Part shown: positions 21,559 to 33,316 of the stretch, piece by piece
Layout of the letters: each line of letters opens with the position of its first letter
Position numbering within the stretch: the first letter of the stretch is position 1
From: Aralia elata
Lineage: Eukaryota; Streptophyta; Magnoliopsida; Apiales; Araliaceae
Assembly (NCBI GenBank): GCA_034770075.1
Contig: CM068379.1
Coordinates: 13,704,922 to 13,768,921, forward strand
Length of the DNA: 64,000 nucleotides
Direction of reading: 5' to 3'
Position numbers and translations under genes: made by a program
Notes under the pieces: model-generated
The model's database searches: none
Seen by the model: the letters and a program-made list of their open reading frames with translations, nothing else
Told to the model about the DNA's origin: nothing

Positions 21559-22493
21559 GTAAACATGCACATATAGAATATTATATTCTACCCCAATTGA
21601 TTATGGACTATTATTCTAGTTTGGTTCACTAGAACTACCAAGTGAACCAAAAGGTCAAATCTAGAGTGCAAGAACTGAATTTAAATATAACTATTACATT
21701 TAAATCCTGAGCTCCATTACAAACAGGTCTTCAAGCGCTCCTTGCTCCTTTATCTCCAATTCTTCAAAATAATTCTAACTAATCCTATTACATAAACTGT
21801 TTACAATAAATAGAAACCTTGATCATCAGTCAAGGGAAAGTACATAGGAGGAGGATAGAATTTATATTAAGAAAAATTAGAGAAGACGAGATACACAGAC
21901 CCCATTTATAAAACTCATTCATTCATGCATTCTCATAGAATAAAATCCACTCATCCATTAATCAATAGTCCATAATCAATCTCATTTATTATCATACATA
22001 TCACCATATGCATCAATAAATAATATTCATCTCATGAATAATAAAACCATTCCATATATGCATTGATATCATTTAACGGACAATTTAAAGTTGCATTAAA
22101 TCCAATTTCAAGTATAAAATAACTCTTTATTTTAATTATAAAATCATGTAAAATAACTCTTTATTTTAATTTTTGAAAATTTGTAAAAAAATATCAAAAT
22201 CACAAAATCTGCCAAGGTGGCGCTGCGGTGCCGGGGCGTGTCCGGCATAGGGATACGGTGCTGCGGTGCCATGTCTAACAAAAGGACACGACGTTATGGC
22301 GCTGGCTTCCAGAAACTATTTTTCAATTTTTCCTGAAGTCACGAATTTGATCAATTTTTCATCAAAAACTCGATTTTCTACAATTATTTTCAAAATTCAT
22401 GATTTTATATAACATATTATGCCCAATAAATTGTTCCAAACATATACCCATACATATACGGAATCAAAATAATTAATAATTCACATAAAGTTT
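20822..22493 (-). other. Copia leader: repeated GTGTGTGCACA motif, TA repeat, GC-rich block
   Basis: Noncoding leader between PBS and gag. ccttgtgtgtgcacaac occurs at 21019-21035, 21208-21224 and 21295-21311, with a weaker copy (caagtgtgtgcacatcc) near 21125, spaced about 85 to 105 bases apart. A TA microsatellite is at 21506-21558. A GC-rich block with ggtggcgctgcggtgccggg and ggtgctgcggtgcc lies at 22210-22305. Confidence 0.65.
21506..21558. repeat. (TA)n microsatellite
   Basis: About 50 bases of nearly uninterrupted TA dinucleotides in the copia leader. Confidence 0.9.
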
Positions 22494-22507
22494 GGCTCTG
22501 ATACCAC
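22494..22507 (-). promoter_or_regulatory. Copia primer binding site (tRNA-Met type)
   Basis: On the minus strand the sequence is TGGTATCAGAGCCA, the complement of the initiator tRNA-Met 3' end used by most plant copia elements. It lies just inside the 5' LTR end. Confidence 0.85.
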
Positions 22508-22509
22508 TC

Positions 22510-23089
22510 ATAAGGTTTGTATATAACGTGAACACGCAATCAAATTACATAAATAAAGCGAAAGCGCGATAAAATCAAATTTTAAAATTTTATACAAACC
22601 ATCACCATGATCTTTCTTTATGCACAATTATTAATTAAACGAAAGAGATAGAGAATAAGAAATTATACTCTCGTAGAACCGTGCTTCCTCGGGTACAAGT
22701 TTAACTTCAATTCCTTCGTGTTGTTCTTGAATTCCACCGATTAAATTCCTTCTTTCGATCAACGTTATCCACCCAAGTGTTTGGCCTCTAGAGGTGATCC
22801 ACCAAGAAATATTATGTAATCAAGAAGATGGGTGTTGACAAAACTCTAGTTTCTATCTCTATAGAAATTGTAAGTGCTTTCTCTCTAATTCTAATGGAAG
22901 TGTGTGTAAACCTAATCTATGATAAGACTCCTCTTATTTTTAGATGTAGGAAACCCTACTAAACTATTTAGGATTAGGTTTTTATTTATTCTAATTAAAC
23001 TCTTTTAATTAATTAAACTCTTAATCCAATTAAGAATTTATGAGAGTACTTCTATTAATTAATTCTCAATCCTTATTAGGAATTAAATA

Positions 23090-23120
<31 letters not shown>

Positions 23121-24324
23121 AACTTTTCTTATCAATTTGTATTTAATATTTTCAAAATATTAAATAATAAATATTAAGCTATTTAATTTATTTTATCTCC
23201 ATAGATAAAATTAATAAACTTAACTTATTATTACAATTATGTATTTATTTCTTAAATAAATATTTTTCTTTTGCGGTGTGACCCTTTAGGTTCTCCATAT
23301 TAAACCGGTTGTGAATAAATCAATTAGAACAATTCTAATCTTATTTAAATAAATAAATTAAACTATTTAATTCATTTAAATAAATAAAATTTATTCTACA
23401 ATAAGGGTAAGCCCCCATAGCTATCAACGACTTTCCAGATAATATAGATTTCAACATTAATCACAAAAGAACCTTTCAATGAATAGTTACCATACAATTC
23501 AATCATTCTACCATACAATCTCCCAATTAAATATAAGAAATAGAATTACTGTCAAGTCTTATTTTATTTAATTATATGCATTTCGATTCTTAAATGCACA
23601 ACTCTAAATAATGCAAATTAGAAAATCTTTTCTAATTTCATTCTGCCTTGGCCAAGGACTACTGAGTTGTCATTTATCGAATCACATAGGACATTCTCAT
23701 CTTCTACTAGATGTGGTAAATTCTTTGTTGATCATTCACCTATCTCCATGTACAACTTATTATACCCAAGCATACCCTTTGTTATACCCTAAAGGTCTTA
23801 AGGGACATGTCAAAGCATAATTCATCATACATAAGATACTATGATAATTTCAAGTTCAAGGATCACTTGTACTACTATCACTAGAGGAATTCTTATTGAC
23901 AGGCAAGTAAAACTCCATTAGGTATTCCTTTAGCGAGTCACATTCAGTAAACTTATTCTCCCATAAGCACCTACATACTTATTTTAGTGTCTCCACACAA
24001 ATGATTATGAGATCAATCATCATTTTCCTAAGAGTAAGCAAAGTATGTATTAATCTATTCGGATTCAATAATCCCCTTTTTACTAATCCATCGATTATGA
24101 AAGATTTTAGTTTTAAGCTTTCTAAGAATTTAGATCTCATTAGCATAATCATCATCATGATTCTAAAAGTATTGCTTAAAACTATGAGTTTATCACATAT
24201 AACATAATAGCACCATGTAGATAAAGTAAAATACCTTTAATAAATTAATCATTTTATAAATAAATAAATAAGATTACAAAGTATATGCTACATCATATCA
24301 AATATAATTGGCTTGTGTGCATAC
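22510..24324 (-). repeat. Copia 5' LTR (boundaries approximate)
   Basis: The stretch between the PBS and the first recognisable Tat gag codons at about 24325 has no coding content and is AT-rich, with a TAA microsatellite at 23097-23120. I take it as the 5' LTR of the minus-strand copia. No partner LTR is present for comparison, and clear TG...CA ends and target duplication could not be fixed, so the length (about 1.8 kb) is provisional. Short frames at 23611-24207 look random. Confidence 0.55.
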
Positions 24325-24996
24325 TACTTTCAGATTAAACAACAGTCGAACAAAAGTCTGGGTGAGTATGTGAAGAGGTTTAGGGAGGCAGTTGGCATTG
24401 TGACAAACGTCAATGTTACTCAAGCCTCGGGTTCTTCACCACGGGACTGGACACAGAGAAGTCGCAAAAACTGTTGAAGGACATCATGTTCAATCCTCCG
24501 AATGACTTGTTTGAGGCATATGATAGGCAAAAAATTTAATTGCGATTGACGACGCTATGAGGAGCCTTAAGCCCCAGATGTGTAGAACAGGCAGGCCTCA
24601 GGATAAAGATCGGGATCAGGATAAGAGTTATGATCCCAGGCCGGAGACAACCAAAGAAAGGGTTCAGCAACTGGACTACGGGGAACGACCCCAAATCGGG
24701 GTGTCAATAAGGTCTATACTCTGGTCAACACTGACCGTGCTAGAGTGATGGAGGAGATTAGAGACAAACCATTCTTCGAGCCTTGCCCATTGAACAACCG
24801 TGCGTTAAGGGGAAATTTGAACTTATTATGCCATTATCATCAAAACGCTGGGCATTCAACTGAGAGATGTTGGCAGCTGAAAATTTTAATTGAGGAGAAT
24901 ATCCAGAATGGTGAGCTGGTGCATTATGTTGTAGGTCGGGGAAGGTCAGAACAGAGGCGTGAAGATAATGGTGTGGAACGTGGTAGGGATCGGTAA
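24325..24996 (+). pseudogene. Tat F gag fragment
   Basis: The translation starts mid-capsid with KQQSNKSLGEYVKRFREAVG, continues in another frame through KDIMFNPPNDLFEAYD-like text to AMRSLKPQMC, and after frameshifts reaches PFFEPCPLNNRALRGN then CHYHQNAGHSTERCWQLK. That last C-x2-H-x4-H-x4-C-like cluster is typical of Tat-branch nucleocapsid. The N-terminal gag is absent. Confidence 0.75.
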
Positions 24997-25008
24997 CCTG
25001 ATCAAAAT

Positions 25009-25497
25009 ATGCCCGTTCGTCAGGTAGTGGGCGTTATTACTGGAGGATCGGTGGGGTGTGTGTCAGGTAAAAAGCGAGGTGACTCACTGGAATCCATCCT
25101 TACAGTGTCCGAACAACCGACTAGAAGGGAACGACCACACCCAAACATAGTGATTTCTTTCTCTAACGAGAATTACTCACTTGACACGGTGGAACCACAT
25201 GAAGGAGCACTAGTGTTTACTGCACAAGTTGGGCCGGTGGACATGAGGAGGATTATGATTGACGAGTCTTCGATTGAAATTCTCTATAGTCATGCATATT
25301 AGAGGTTGGATCTGGACATCGCCCGACGTTGCTATCGCAACAAATTGATATCCTCTAGGGTCGGGGTCAGTAAACAAAGACAGATAATAGCGATCGAGGT
25401 GGAGCCATTTACTGAAGTTACTAATGAACCTCTTGCTTTACTTACTAAAGAGACAGAGGATATGGAGTTGATTCTGGAATTTAGAAAAGACGGTTAA
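25009..25497 (+). pseudogene. Tat F protease
   Basis: Two open pieces in one frame, with a TAG between them at 25300-25302. The substrate-binding region includes NIVISFSNENYSLDTVEPHE and GALVFTAQVGPVDMRRIMID, then ESSIEILYSHAY. Where related Tat elements have an Asp-x-Gly-Ser-Ser active site, this copy reads IDESS, so Gly is lost. The product would process the polyprotein, but this copy is inactive. Confidence 0.65.
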
Positions 25498-25499
25498 GG

Positions 25500-26591
25500 T
25501 CAGATCGGGACTTGGAGAACCTCTTCGAACGGGTTTGCTGGACCTTTTACGGGTGTACGCGGATATCTTTGCTTGGGTACCTAGTAACATGTCGGGCATC
25601 GATGAGTCGGTAGTTGTCCACCGTCTCAGAGCATAAATCCTACCCGAAAGCCTGTCCAGTAAAAAAGGAGAATTTTTCCTGGAGCGACAAAGAATTATTG
25701 ATGATGAAGTGACCAAGTTGTTAGCGGCAATTTTATTTTTAAAAATGACTATCTAGAGTGGTTGGCTAACGCGGTGTTGATTCAAAAGCAGAATGGGAAG
25801 TTGAGGGTGTGCATCGAATACACAGATTTGAATAAGGCTTGCCCGAAGGACTTTTATCCATTACCACACCTCGACCAACTCATCGATGCCACTTTCGGAC
25901 ACGCTCTGTTAAGTTTCTTGGATGCCTTCTCGGGATATAATCAGATTTCGATTCTTAAGGAGGATATCCCGAAGATGAACTTCATCACACATCGGGCTAT
26001 CTATACTTGCAAGAAGATATCATTCGGACTAATTAATGCAGGGGCAACTTACCAGCGTATGATGAATAAGGTGTTCAAAAGGCAGATTGGGCGTAACATG
26101 AAGCTATATATTGACGACATGATCGTCAATAGTAAGGCAATTCGGGACCAATTAGTGGATTTAGAGGAGTGCTTCCAGACTATTCAGGATCACAATATAT
26201 GCCTGAACCCGACTAAGTGCACATTTGGTCTTGGTTCGGGAAAGTTCCTCGTGTATCTGGTTAGCAAATGAGGGATCGAGGCCAATTCGGGAAAAATAAA
26301 GGCTATACTAGATATGAAGGCCCCCCAAACCTTTAAGGATGTTCAGCGATTGACAGGACAAATTGTGGCTCTTCGAAGGTTTACGTCTCAATTGGCGAAA
26401 AGATGTCTCCCATTTTTTAACACATTGAAGGGGTCGAAGAACGAAAAGACCTTATAGTGGACTTTGGAGTGTGAAGATGCCTTCTAGGGAATAAAAAGGT
26501 ATCTGTCTTCAACGCCGTTATTGATGAAGTCAGTTTCTTCTGAACCATTATATTTGTATCTGACAACGAGTTCGTTAGCAGTTGGAGCTGT
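25500..26591 (+). pseudogene. Tat F reverse transcriptase and start of RNase H
   Basis: Open at 25762-26271: ANAVLIQKQNGKLRVCIEYT, DLNKACPKDFYPLPHLDQLI, FLDAFSGYNQISILKEDIPK, FGLINAGATYQRMMNKVFKR and the catalytic LYIDDMIVNSK. Then a TGA, connection-domain text (KIKAILDMKAPQTFKDVQRL, TGQIVALRRFTSQLAKRCLP) and the first RNase H residues SLAVGAV, where element E is inserted. A TAG at 26455 falls where Trp would precede TLECEDAF. The catalytic Asp pair is intact, but upstream and downstream stops kill the frame. Confidence 0.85.
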
Positions 26592-27009
26592 TGACACGAG
26601 CATAACGGGGTTAGAATTTTTTGTTAATCTATCGACTCGAGCGTTAAGGGTTCAACAAATGATTTTAATTAATTGGGCTGAAATTTATTCAAGAATGTTT
26701 GAAATGGAGCTCAATTTGAGCGGACCACGAGGAAAGGATCATTCATTGCAAGCCAAGTCATCAAACCAAGTCAAGCCATCAAATCCGTGTTTATTTGGGT
26801 CATCTAGTCCGCAACGAAACCGCAATTCATTTTATAAAGGGAATGGATTCAAGGAACACATCAACGTGTTCGTTTGGGGATTTGATTCTAAGCTCAATGA
26901 TTTGGTCCATACAAAGGTTCATGTTTGGTGGCAGAAGCAAAGAAGGAGTAAAGGTTCAAATTTGGGTTCATTGGACAAAAACAACAAAAGTTAGCAAAGT
27001 AGCGGACAG

Positions 27010-27105
27010 AATAATCCGGGCCGCGACACTCCCTTCTTTGGGCCGCGGCATTCCAGTCCAGGTCGCGGAGCTTCATTGCTAAGCCGCGGCGCACTAGCGC
27101 GTTTT
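27010..27105 (+). repeat. GC-rich word block in E 5' LTR
   Basis: Words gggccgcgacac, gggccgcggcattcc, ggtcgcggagc and aagccgcggcgc recur every 20 to 25 bases. The 3' LTR copy is at 34735-34825. The core gccgcggcgc/gccgcgacgc word is the same as in Athila A (for example 13970-14050) although the two elements are of different lineages. Confidence 0.65.
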
Positions 27106-27175
27106 TGGCAGATTTTTGTACGTGAAAAATGCACGGAATTTTAGGGATTTTACTAGTTTTTCCAATTCTAATGTA

Positions 27176-27419
27176 CTCCCTTCGTCCCAGGATAAAAGTT
27201 CTCCATTGACTTTTATGGTCAAATTGACCATTTTTCAAATCAATATATCTTATTATATATATATAAAGCCTATAAACATTATAAACTACATACAATTTAG
27301 TATTAATCTCAATATTTTCTTTTTGAAAATCTAAATATATATGTTTAATAGTTAATTTTAAAAATGGTCAATTTGACCACAAAAGTCAATGAATGACTTT
27401 TATCTTGGGACGGGGGGAG
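27176..27419. mobile_element. Stowaway-like MITE
   Basis: A 244-base insert with inverted ends: CTCCCTTCGTCCCAGGATAA at the left and ttatcttgggacggggggag at the right, flanked by TA on both sides (27174-27175 and 27420-27421). CTCCCTCCGTCCC-type termini with a TA duplication are the signature of Tc1/mariner-related Stowaway MITEs. The 3' LTR of the same element has the empty site (aatgtatttagg, near 34885), which proves insertion after E arrived. No coding capacity. Confidence 0.92.
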
Positions 27420-27501
27420 TATTTAGGATATTTATTAGTTTGAGATTTGATTCCATATTGATTTCTTATTTCCTTATGAGTTTAGGATTTCTCTTGTTTA
27501 G

Positions 27502-27509
27502 TATAAATA
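27502..27509 (+). promoter_or_regulatory. TATA-like box of E 5' LTR
   Basis: TATAAATA about 400 bases before the LTR end. G has TATAAATA at the matching distance (45855-45862, minus strand). The E 3' LTR copy is decayed to tttaaata. Confidence 0.5.
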
Positions 27510-27905
27510 AGAGATTAGCTGATGTAAACATTAATTAAGACATCAGATTTATTCAATACAATTATTTTGTGAGATTATTCTCTACTTTTGTTTCTTTGAA
27601 GAATTCCTAAGTTATTTATTAGTTTTTCTTTAAGATTCAATTTGACTTATCATACAACAATTCATAGTTGTATATGGCGTCTTCTATCGCATCAATAGTC
27701 GATTGTACCAAGATTACCGCTTACATATAAGCGATGGACTAAGGTGTTGTTGGTGTCCATTCAACGCAGATTTCCGAACGTGAGCAATTGTACCAAGATT
27801 ACCATCTACATATACGCGAGGGGTTAAGGTGTTGCGAGCAATTCACCATATAACATTTTGGTAGAAACGATCTGGACGACGACCACCTCACTCAAGTTTA
27901 TCATT

Positions 27906-27917
27906 TGGTATCAAAGC
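27906..27917 (+). promoter_or_regulatory. Element E primer binding site
   Basis: tggtatcaaagc, two bases after the LTR end, is the tRNA-Met-type site TGGTATCAGAGC with one G-to-A change. Confidence 0.75.
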
Positions 27918-28309
27918 TAAGCCTTTATTTTGTTTGCTTTCTATTGTTGGGGAAAATAATTATTTATTATAAATTGTTTGGTATCCGTAAGTTTCGAGAT
28001 TGTTGAGAAGTCATTCAAGAAGGGTATAATTTGCGATCATGAATTCTTATTGGTTATCATAGTCATACAATCTATATTTGTTCTTGATAAGTTCTTGTTG
28101 AATTGAATAATAAACTATGATTATTATTTGGTGAATTCGAAAAAGAACCTATAAAGAGAGAATAATAGAGAGGTAAAAGGCAAGAGTAGCGAGATTATTA
28201 GAGGGTAAAAGCCAAATTGAATGATACACGAGTGATTTGATAATTATGCGATACATTGTTGAGCGAAACACGTAAGAGAGTGTGTGAGGAAAAAAAAGTT
28301 TATCTACAA

Positions 28310-29052
28310 ATCTTTGTTTTGCAGTAAATATGTATAGTTATAATTGTGAAAGTACTAATGGGTCTCGAAGGAATTCTTTCCAAGGTAGAAATGATCCAGA
28401 TGCTTATTTGTGATGGGAGGAAAAAATAGAGCGAGAGTTTGACTATCATGACTATTCCGTCTGAAGGAAGTTCAAATTGGCAATTCAAGATTTTCTGATC
28501 ATGCAGCTACATGGTGGGATAAACTTGTGATTAGAAGGAGAAGATTTGAAGAACATTCGATCAAGACATTGGAAGAATTAAAAATTATCATGAGGAAGCG
28601 GTTTGTTCCGAGACAACTTAATCGGAGGAATGAGTATGCATCTCCAAGATGTGTGGAGCAACCTTCAAGGCGATCAACGTGGGGATGATGACAAGGAGGT
28701 TTATAGACGGATAGATAGCAATGGAGATTCGTATCGGAGACAATCACGAGAAATTCCTAGGGCGTATATGGAACTGGTATCATTTGAGGACATCATGAGA
28801 ACATATAATGAGATAAAGGACGATTATTTGAAGCGGCGACAAAACATCTCTAAGGCGCAAAAGGGGCAAGATCAGCCTAGAGAGGTGGATGATGGAATAG
28901 AATATGCAATCCAAGAAAAATTGTTAGATTCCAGTGTACTTGATGAAGTCCATGAAGATCTCGAGATTGTACAAAAAGATCGTGATCAAAGGCAAGAAAG
29001 TGAGCTACAAAAAGAAAGTGAACGACAAAAAGAAATTGTTCAAAAGATTTAA
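28310..29052 (+). pseudogene. Element E gag
   Basis: Capsid text is readable over 28370-28620: FQGRNDPDAYL, stop, WEEKIEREFDYHDYSV, stop, RKFKLAIQDFSDHAATWWDK, RRRRFEEHSIKTLEELKIIM and RKRFVPRQL, typical of plant chromovirus gag. The frame then shifts, and the 149-codon frame 28603-29052 reads VSFEDIMRTYNEIKDDYLKR and a Glu/Gln/Lys-rich end. No zinc knuckle is seen. The early stops fit loss of Trp-type codons. Confidence 0.65.
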
Positions 29053-29240
29053 AGTGGAAAAAAGAAAAGATTGAAAAGAGTGAGGAAGAGAACAAAAGAG
29101 AGATTGAGAAAAATGAGAATAAAAAAATAGAAAGATTGAAAAGAATGAGAGTGAAAATAAATGAGAGAATGAGCAAAAAGAAAAAGAGAGAAAAATAAGT
29201 GACTATGAAAAAGAGAGTGAGAGCGAAAGAGAATTGTATT
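28970..29240 (+). repeat. Purine-rich Lys/Glu-coding tract in E
   Basis: Almost pure A/G text (aaagaaagtgaacg, aaaagagagtgagagcg) that would code Lys/Glu-rich repeats. It separates gag from the pol remnant and occupies the place of protease. Confidence 0.6.
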
Positions 29241-30049
29241 TTGAAAAGCCAATGATTGTACATTCGTACAAGATGACACTTTTGAATACTAACCAGATTA
29301 ACTCTGTTTTTATTTAGTTCTGTTGTTTCTCTTATACAGGTGAGAGATTGCATACCTAGTGCTATCATTCCATACCCGTCAGCTTATGGTGTTCTTGAGA
29401 AAACGAAGGAGTCACCGAGGCAAGTTAGAGAGTTGGTAGAGAGAGGTATTGTGGGTGAAGTCATGAGTTCATGTGTTGTTAATGAAATCATATTACCTAA
29501 GGAGGATAAGACGTCGAGCATGTTTGTCGTTTTTAATTTGGTAAACAAGTATCGTTGTTATTTTCTTTTATTAGATAATATGTTTAATAAATTGTATAGT
29601 ACTTATGTTTTATCTATATTTGTTGAAGACCATGTGCTGATATTGCCTAATCAAGTTAGCTTAAGAGATTGTGATAAATGGAAAGTTGTGTTAACATGTG
29701 ATTTATATAGGTGGATAGTTATCTCGGTTCGATTAACTAATGCATCTAATGTTTTCATAAATTTGTTAAAACATGTTTTGCATGCTTCCATTGATAAATT
29801 TGTGTTTAGCTATTTTGATGGTAGAATCATCTTTGTCATAAACTATGGAGGTTATTTGATATTTGTTGAGTTAGTTTATGATCATGTTGCCTATTCTCGT
29901 TTTCAGTGTTCTTACTATCATTTGGTATATTCTTGTTTTCAATGTTCTAAGTTACATGAAATTCATTTTAGGTTTTCTTATCTATATGTTGAGTTAGGTT
30001 TTCATGCTGATCAATCTTTACATGACTTGTCGTTAGTTGACAGTGGTAG
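29240..30049 (+). pseudogene. Element E degenerate reverse transcriptase, copy 1
   Basis: It begins FEKPMIVHSYKMTLLNTNQI, matching the pre-RT of G (KKPMIVLQYKETLLNTNANN). A continuous open frame from 29340 then gives SAYGVLEKTKESPRQVRELV, ERGIVGEVMSSCVVNEIILP, VRLTNASNVFINLLKHVLHA and SIDKFVFSYFDGRIIFVI. Fingers and palm are in the right order, but the catalytic YFDD box reads YFDG and most thumb and palm residues are gone. It cannot be active, yet has no stop for over 230 codons. The frame runs on into the solo LTR at 30050. Confidence 0.6.
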
Positions 30050-31935
30050 TATAACGACCCCAAAACCCGGTCACCTTGACCTCAGGTCTGGTTCGCCACG
30101 ATACTACATATACAATACAATTCTCTATGACGTAAAAGTAATTTCTATAATATTACAATATATCTCAATCTAATCCCAGGTTTTCTAACCTTTAATCGTT
30201 CAAATCATTCTAACTCAGAGTATACAATACATCAGCTTGTAAATATTAGTGCAACATTAAAATAATGCAATGTCATGACATAGATTTTTAATTCTTCTTT
30301 TAAACATTTTCCCTTCAATCATCTTCTTCTGACCAGTCAGGTCTTTCCACGCTAACTACAAAAAAATCTGTTTGTGGCGTAGGTGAGCAACTACGTTGCC
30401 CGCAAGTTTGACAGTTACACATAACACATAAATCATGTATCATGCATGCTTCACAATATTTCCATGTATGACAGTTATACATGTAAACATATTAACACGT
30501 AAATCACATATCATCGTATTTTTCATTGCACAGTATAAAGTTCAAATTGAACAGTTCAAATGGACATCACAGCTAAATCAACCGTTCATAGCATGTTGTA
30601 ATATAACAACGCGTTAACATATAATGACATTTTACACATAAGAGCAAGTTCTGAAAAACTTGCCTGCCAGCCTGTACTTTCCTCAATTATGTCACTCACT
30701 TCTTCCAAACGGTAACCTACATCATCCATAAGGATTTATTTAATTAAGTTAATCGTTACCTAATAATAATTATCGTCGGTATTAATCGTAGCCTAATTCG
30801 ATAATTATTCTTTCGACTCAATTCAACCTTAAACGTCCCCTTACATTATTTTTATAATATTTTTATAAAAATATGTGGTTAACCTTTACTTAGACTCATA
30901 CGTCTCATAACATCACATTTTAGTCGATAGAAATTATATTAATAATTCTCGACTTGATTTTACTTAATTATTTTTAATTCGTTGGAAGCCTAATTCCCCC
31001 ATTAAGCCTCCTTAACTATTTTATTATTTTTTTTCTTTTCAGAACACACATATATACATATATTCCATACACAAAAATAATTTTTGTGGAATTTTTTCTT
31101 TTTATTAACTATTTTTCAAAAACCCATTTTTAGTTCGTAACTTGTCAAAATTAACTATATCGCGCTAAACTTCAAAAATTCCGAACTCTTTCCAGAATCT
31201 TATACATTTTAACATGAAGTTACAGTTTAAATTTCGTGCTCATCGGAGTTATAGAACTCAAGTTATAGCAGTTTTCGTCAAACAAATTCAAATATTGAAT
31301 TGGTCATATCTCACTCATCCGAAGTCGGAATATGTTCATCTTCAGACCAGAGCTTCGTTATACTATCTAGTTTCATTTTCCAAAAGGACTTAATTTATTT
31401 CGATGTTTAAGTGGTCCAAACAGTCCACCCGAAAAAGTGGCAGATTGCTTTTTAGGATTTTCCAGCTTTGTCCTGTTTTGGTAGAAAAATCATAACTAAT
31501 TCATTTCAAAATATTTCTAGTTGATTCTTATTTTTTTGTTTAGCTTACTTTTAGAGCTTTCTTTTCATATATGGCTCGCTGCCTAACTCTTTATACACAA
31601 AGAGTTATGGTCTTTATAAAAATAGGGTAGCAAACTACTTTTCTGAAAATTTCCAGATTTTGTGTTCTTCGTTCCTTTAGTTTGATTTCTTGATTTCTCT
31701 TATTCGATTCTTGTTTATCCATGATTAAACCATCACATATCAATATGAACATATCTTCCTTACATATATTTCATAAAAATTAACATCTACACATAAATAT
31801 CCAAAAGATTAGCTAGAGTTTACCTTTAAGCTAGTTTTCTTTCTTCTCTTTATTTCATAGCTTTTCTTCCTCTTTCATGCTTCATGGTTACATACCATTT
31901 GAGATACATACAAAACACCTTAATATGGTGAGTAT

Positions 31936-31959
31936 TTCTTCTTCTTCTTCTTCTTCTTC

Positions 31960-32012
<53 letters not shown>
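31936..32012. repeat. (TTC)n(TTA)n compound microsatellite
   Basis: About 8 TTC units followed by about 17 TTA units inside the solo LTR. It produces a spurious Ser/Tyr-run frame. Confidence 0.95.
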
Positions 32013-32013
<1 letters not shown>

Positions 32014-32124
32014 TTGTTCTCTCTTTTCTTCCTCTCTCTTAATTTCCTACGGGAGGGAGTGTGAGGAATGGAAGATGAAGTGTTGAAAATTTGCCTAATT
32101 AAGCTTAATCATTTAGCCAACATT

Positions 32125-32515
32125 AAGGGCAAAATGGTCATCAACCATTGCTAGGAAAGGGCATAATGGTCTTTAAAACATCTCAAGGAAATTTCCTAAA
32201 AATTTCCTCCTAGGACACAATGGTCATAAGCAATTTTCTTCAAGGATAAAATTGTCATTCCCCCATTTCTAGGAAACTTCCTAGCAATTTCTTCTTAGGA
32301 CACAATGGTCTTTAATAATTTTCTCTAAGGACAAAATAGTCTTTCTTTCATTATTAGGAAATTGTCTAGAAATTTTCTTTAAGGATACCATGGTCATTAA
32401 TACTTTTTTTTGGGACAAAATAGTCATTCCCCAATTACTAGGAATCTTCCTAGCAATTTTCTTCTTAGGACACATGAGTCATTAATCACTTTTTCTTGGA
32501 TAATATAATCATTTC
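32125..32515. repeat. ~85-bp tandem repeat, about four units
   Basis: A unit containing taggacacaatggtcatta followed by a second gacaaaatagtcatt element starts at about 32211, 32296, 32380 and 32466. Units are diverged and lie within the solo LTR. Confidence 0.7.
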
Positions 32516-33316
32516 TCATAATTTTCTACATTTAACTCAAACATGGTTAGTTCCTAACTATAGTTATTCTACTAATTAACACATGTCCCATTATTTTAGG
32601 CTACTAAATTAAATTCTCATTGAGCTTCTTCATTGGACTTGTCACAAGTTTTTAATTAAATAACTTGGGCCATCTTAATTTTTTAAAATTGGGCTTGACA
32701 ATATAATTTTTTGGACTTTTCTTATATAAAGTTAGACCAAAATTTGGGCCAACTTAATTCTCCACAACTATTTTATACATTGGGCTTGCAACCTAGATTA
32801 ATTTCTTACTAGCAAATACATAATACACATACTAGCAAATAAATATATATCACATATATTTATTTACTCATCACACTTACACAAAATATTATCCATATAA
32901 ACTTCATTTTATTAGAACAAAGTACATACATTAATTCACTAATTTTAACTAAGTGAATTAATTAACTCATATATGAAAATTTAGTTCATAATAATTCTAT
33001 CATCGTCTAAGGCTCAATATTCAAATTATAATATTTAATAATATAATTTTAATTTAATCTCAATTAATTAATATTAGTTAATTAATTCCATCAACTTTCT
33101 ATAATGATTTAATTAACTATTAAATGTTATTTTCCCAATATATGTATATATTTTACATCTATATATACACATTTAGTCCATTACACAACATCACATACTT
33201 CACATTATATGAAACACATATATACATATGTCCAAATCTACTTTATCTCTTAATAAGAATTTTATTTATAAAATTCTTGTTTTAAAATTTTGAAATATTT
33301 GGGATATTACAGGTAG

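Larger units (their letters stand above)
18276..24324 (-). mobile_element. Truncated Ty1/copia element (minus strand)
   Basis: Minus-strand order: LTR (about 24324-22510), PBS (22507-22494), a 1.7 kb leader, gag from 20821, protease, integrase, then the first part of RT, ending at about 18276. The protease-integrase-RT order is diagnostic of Ty1/copia. RNase H, the rest of RT and the 3' LTR are missing; the RT runs straight into Athila D gag, so a deletion joined the two. Several frames are broken. Confidence 0.85.
26592..27903 (+). repeat. Element E 5' LTR with MITE insertion
   Basis: It starts TGACACGAGCATAACGGGG and ends gtttatca just before the PBS. It is 1312 bases including a 244-base MITE, so about 1066 without it, matching the 1070-base 3' LTR (34317-35386). 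It holds a GC-rich block at 27010-27105 and TATAAATA at 27502-27509. The first 400 bases are an open frame that in the 3' LTR continues from the pol end. Other short frames are chance. Confidence 0.85.
30050..33311 (-). repeat. Solo LTR inserted in element E (minus strand)
   Basis: On the minus strand it starts TGTAATATCCCAAATATTT and ends ggttttggggtcgttata, a long gypsy-type LTR of 3262 bases whose final CA has decayed. A perfect target duplication ggtag flanks it (30045-30049 and 33312-33316). It contains a TTC/TTA microsatellite, an 85-base tandem repeat and no PBS or internal region. The ends recall the Tekay-type LTRs of this window, but it is a separate family. Short frames inside (30435-30617, 31877-32086, 32281-32475) are not genes. 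Confidence 0.85.

Noticed and set aside
29340..30173. 277-codon frame as an intact gene
   Set aside because: It aligns with degenerate chromovirus RT, lacks the catalytic Asp, and its last 40 codons come from the inserted solo LTR.
31877..32086. Ser/Tyr-run frame
   Set aside because: It is the translation of the TTC/TTA microsatellite.
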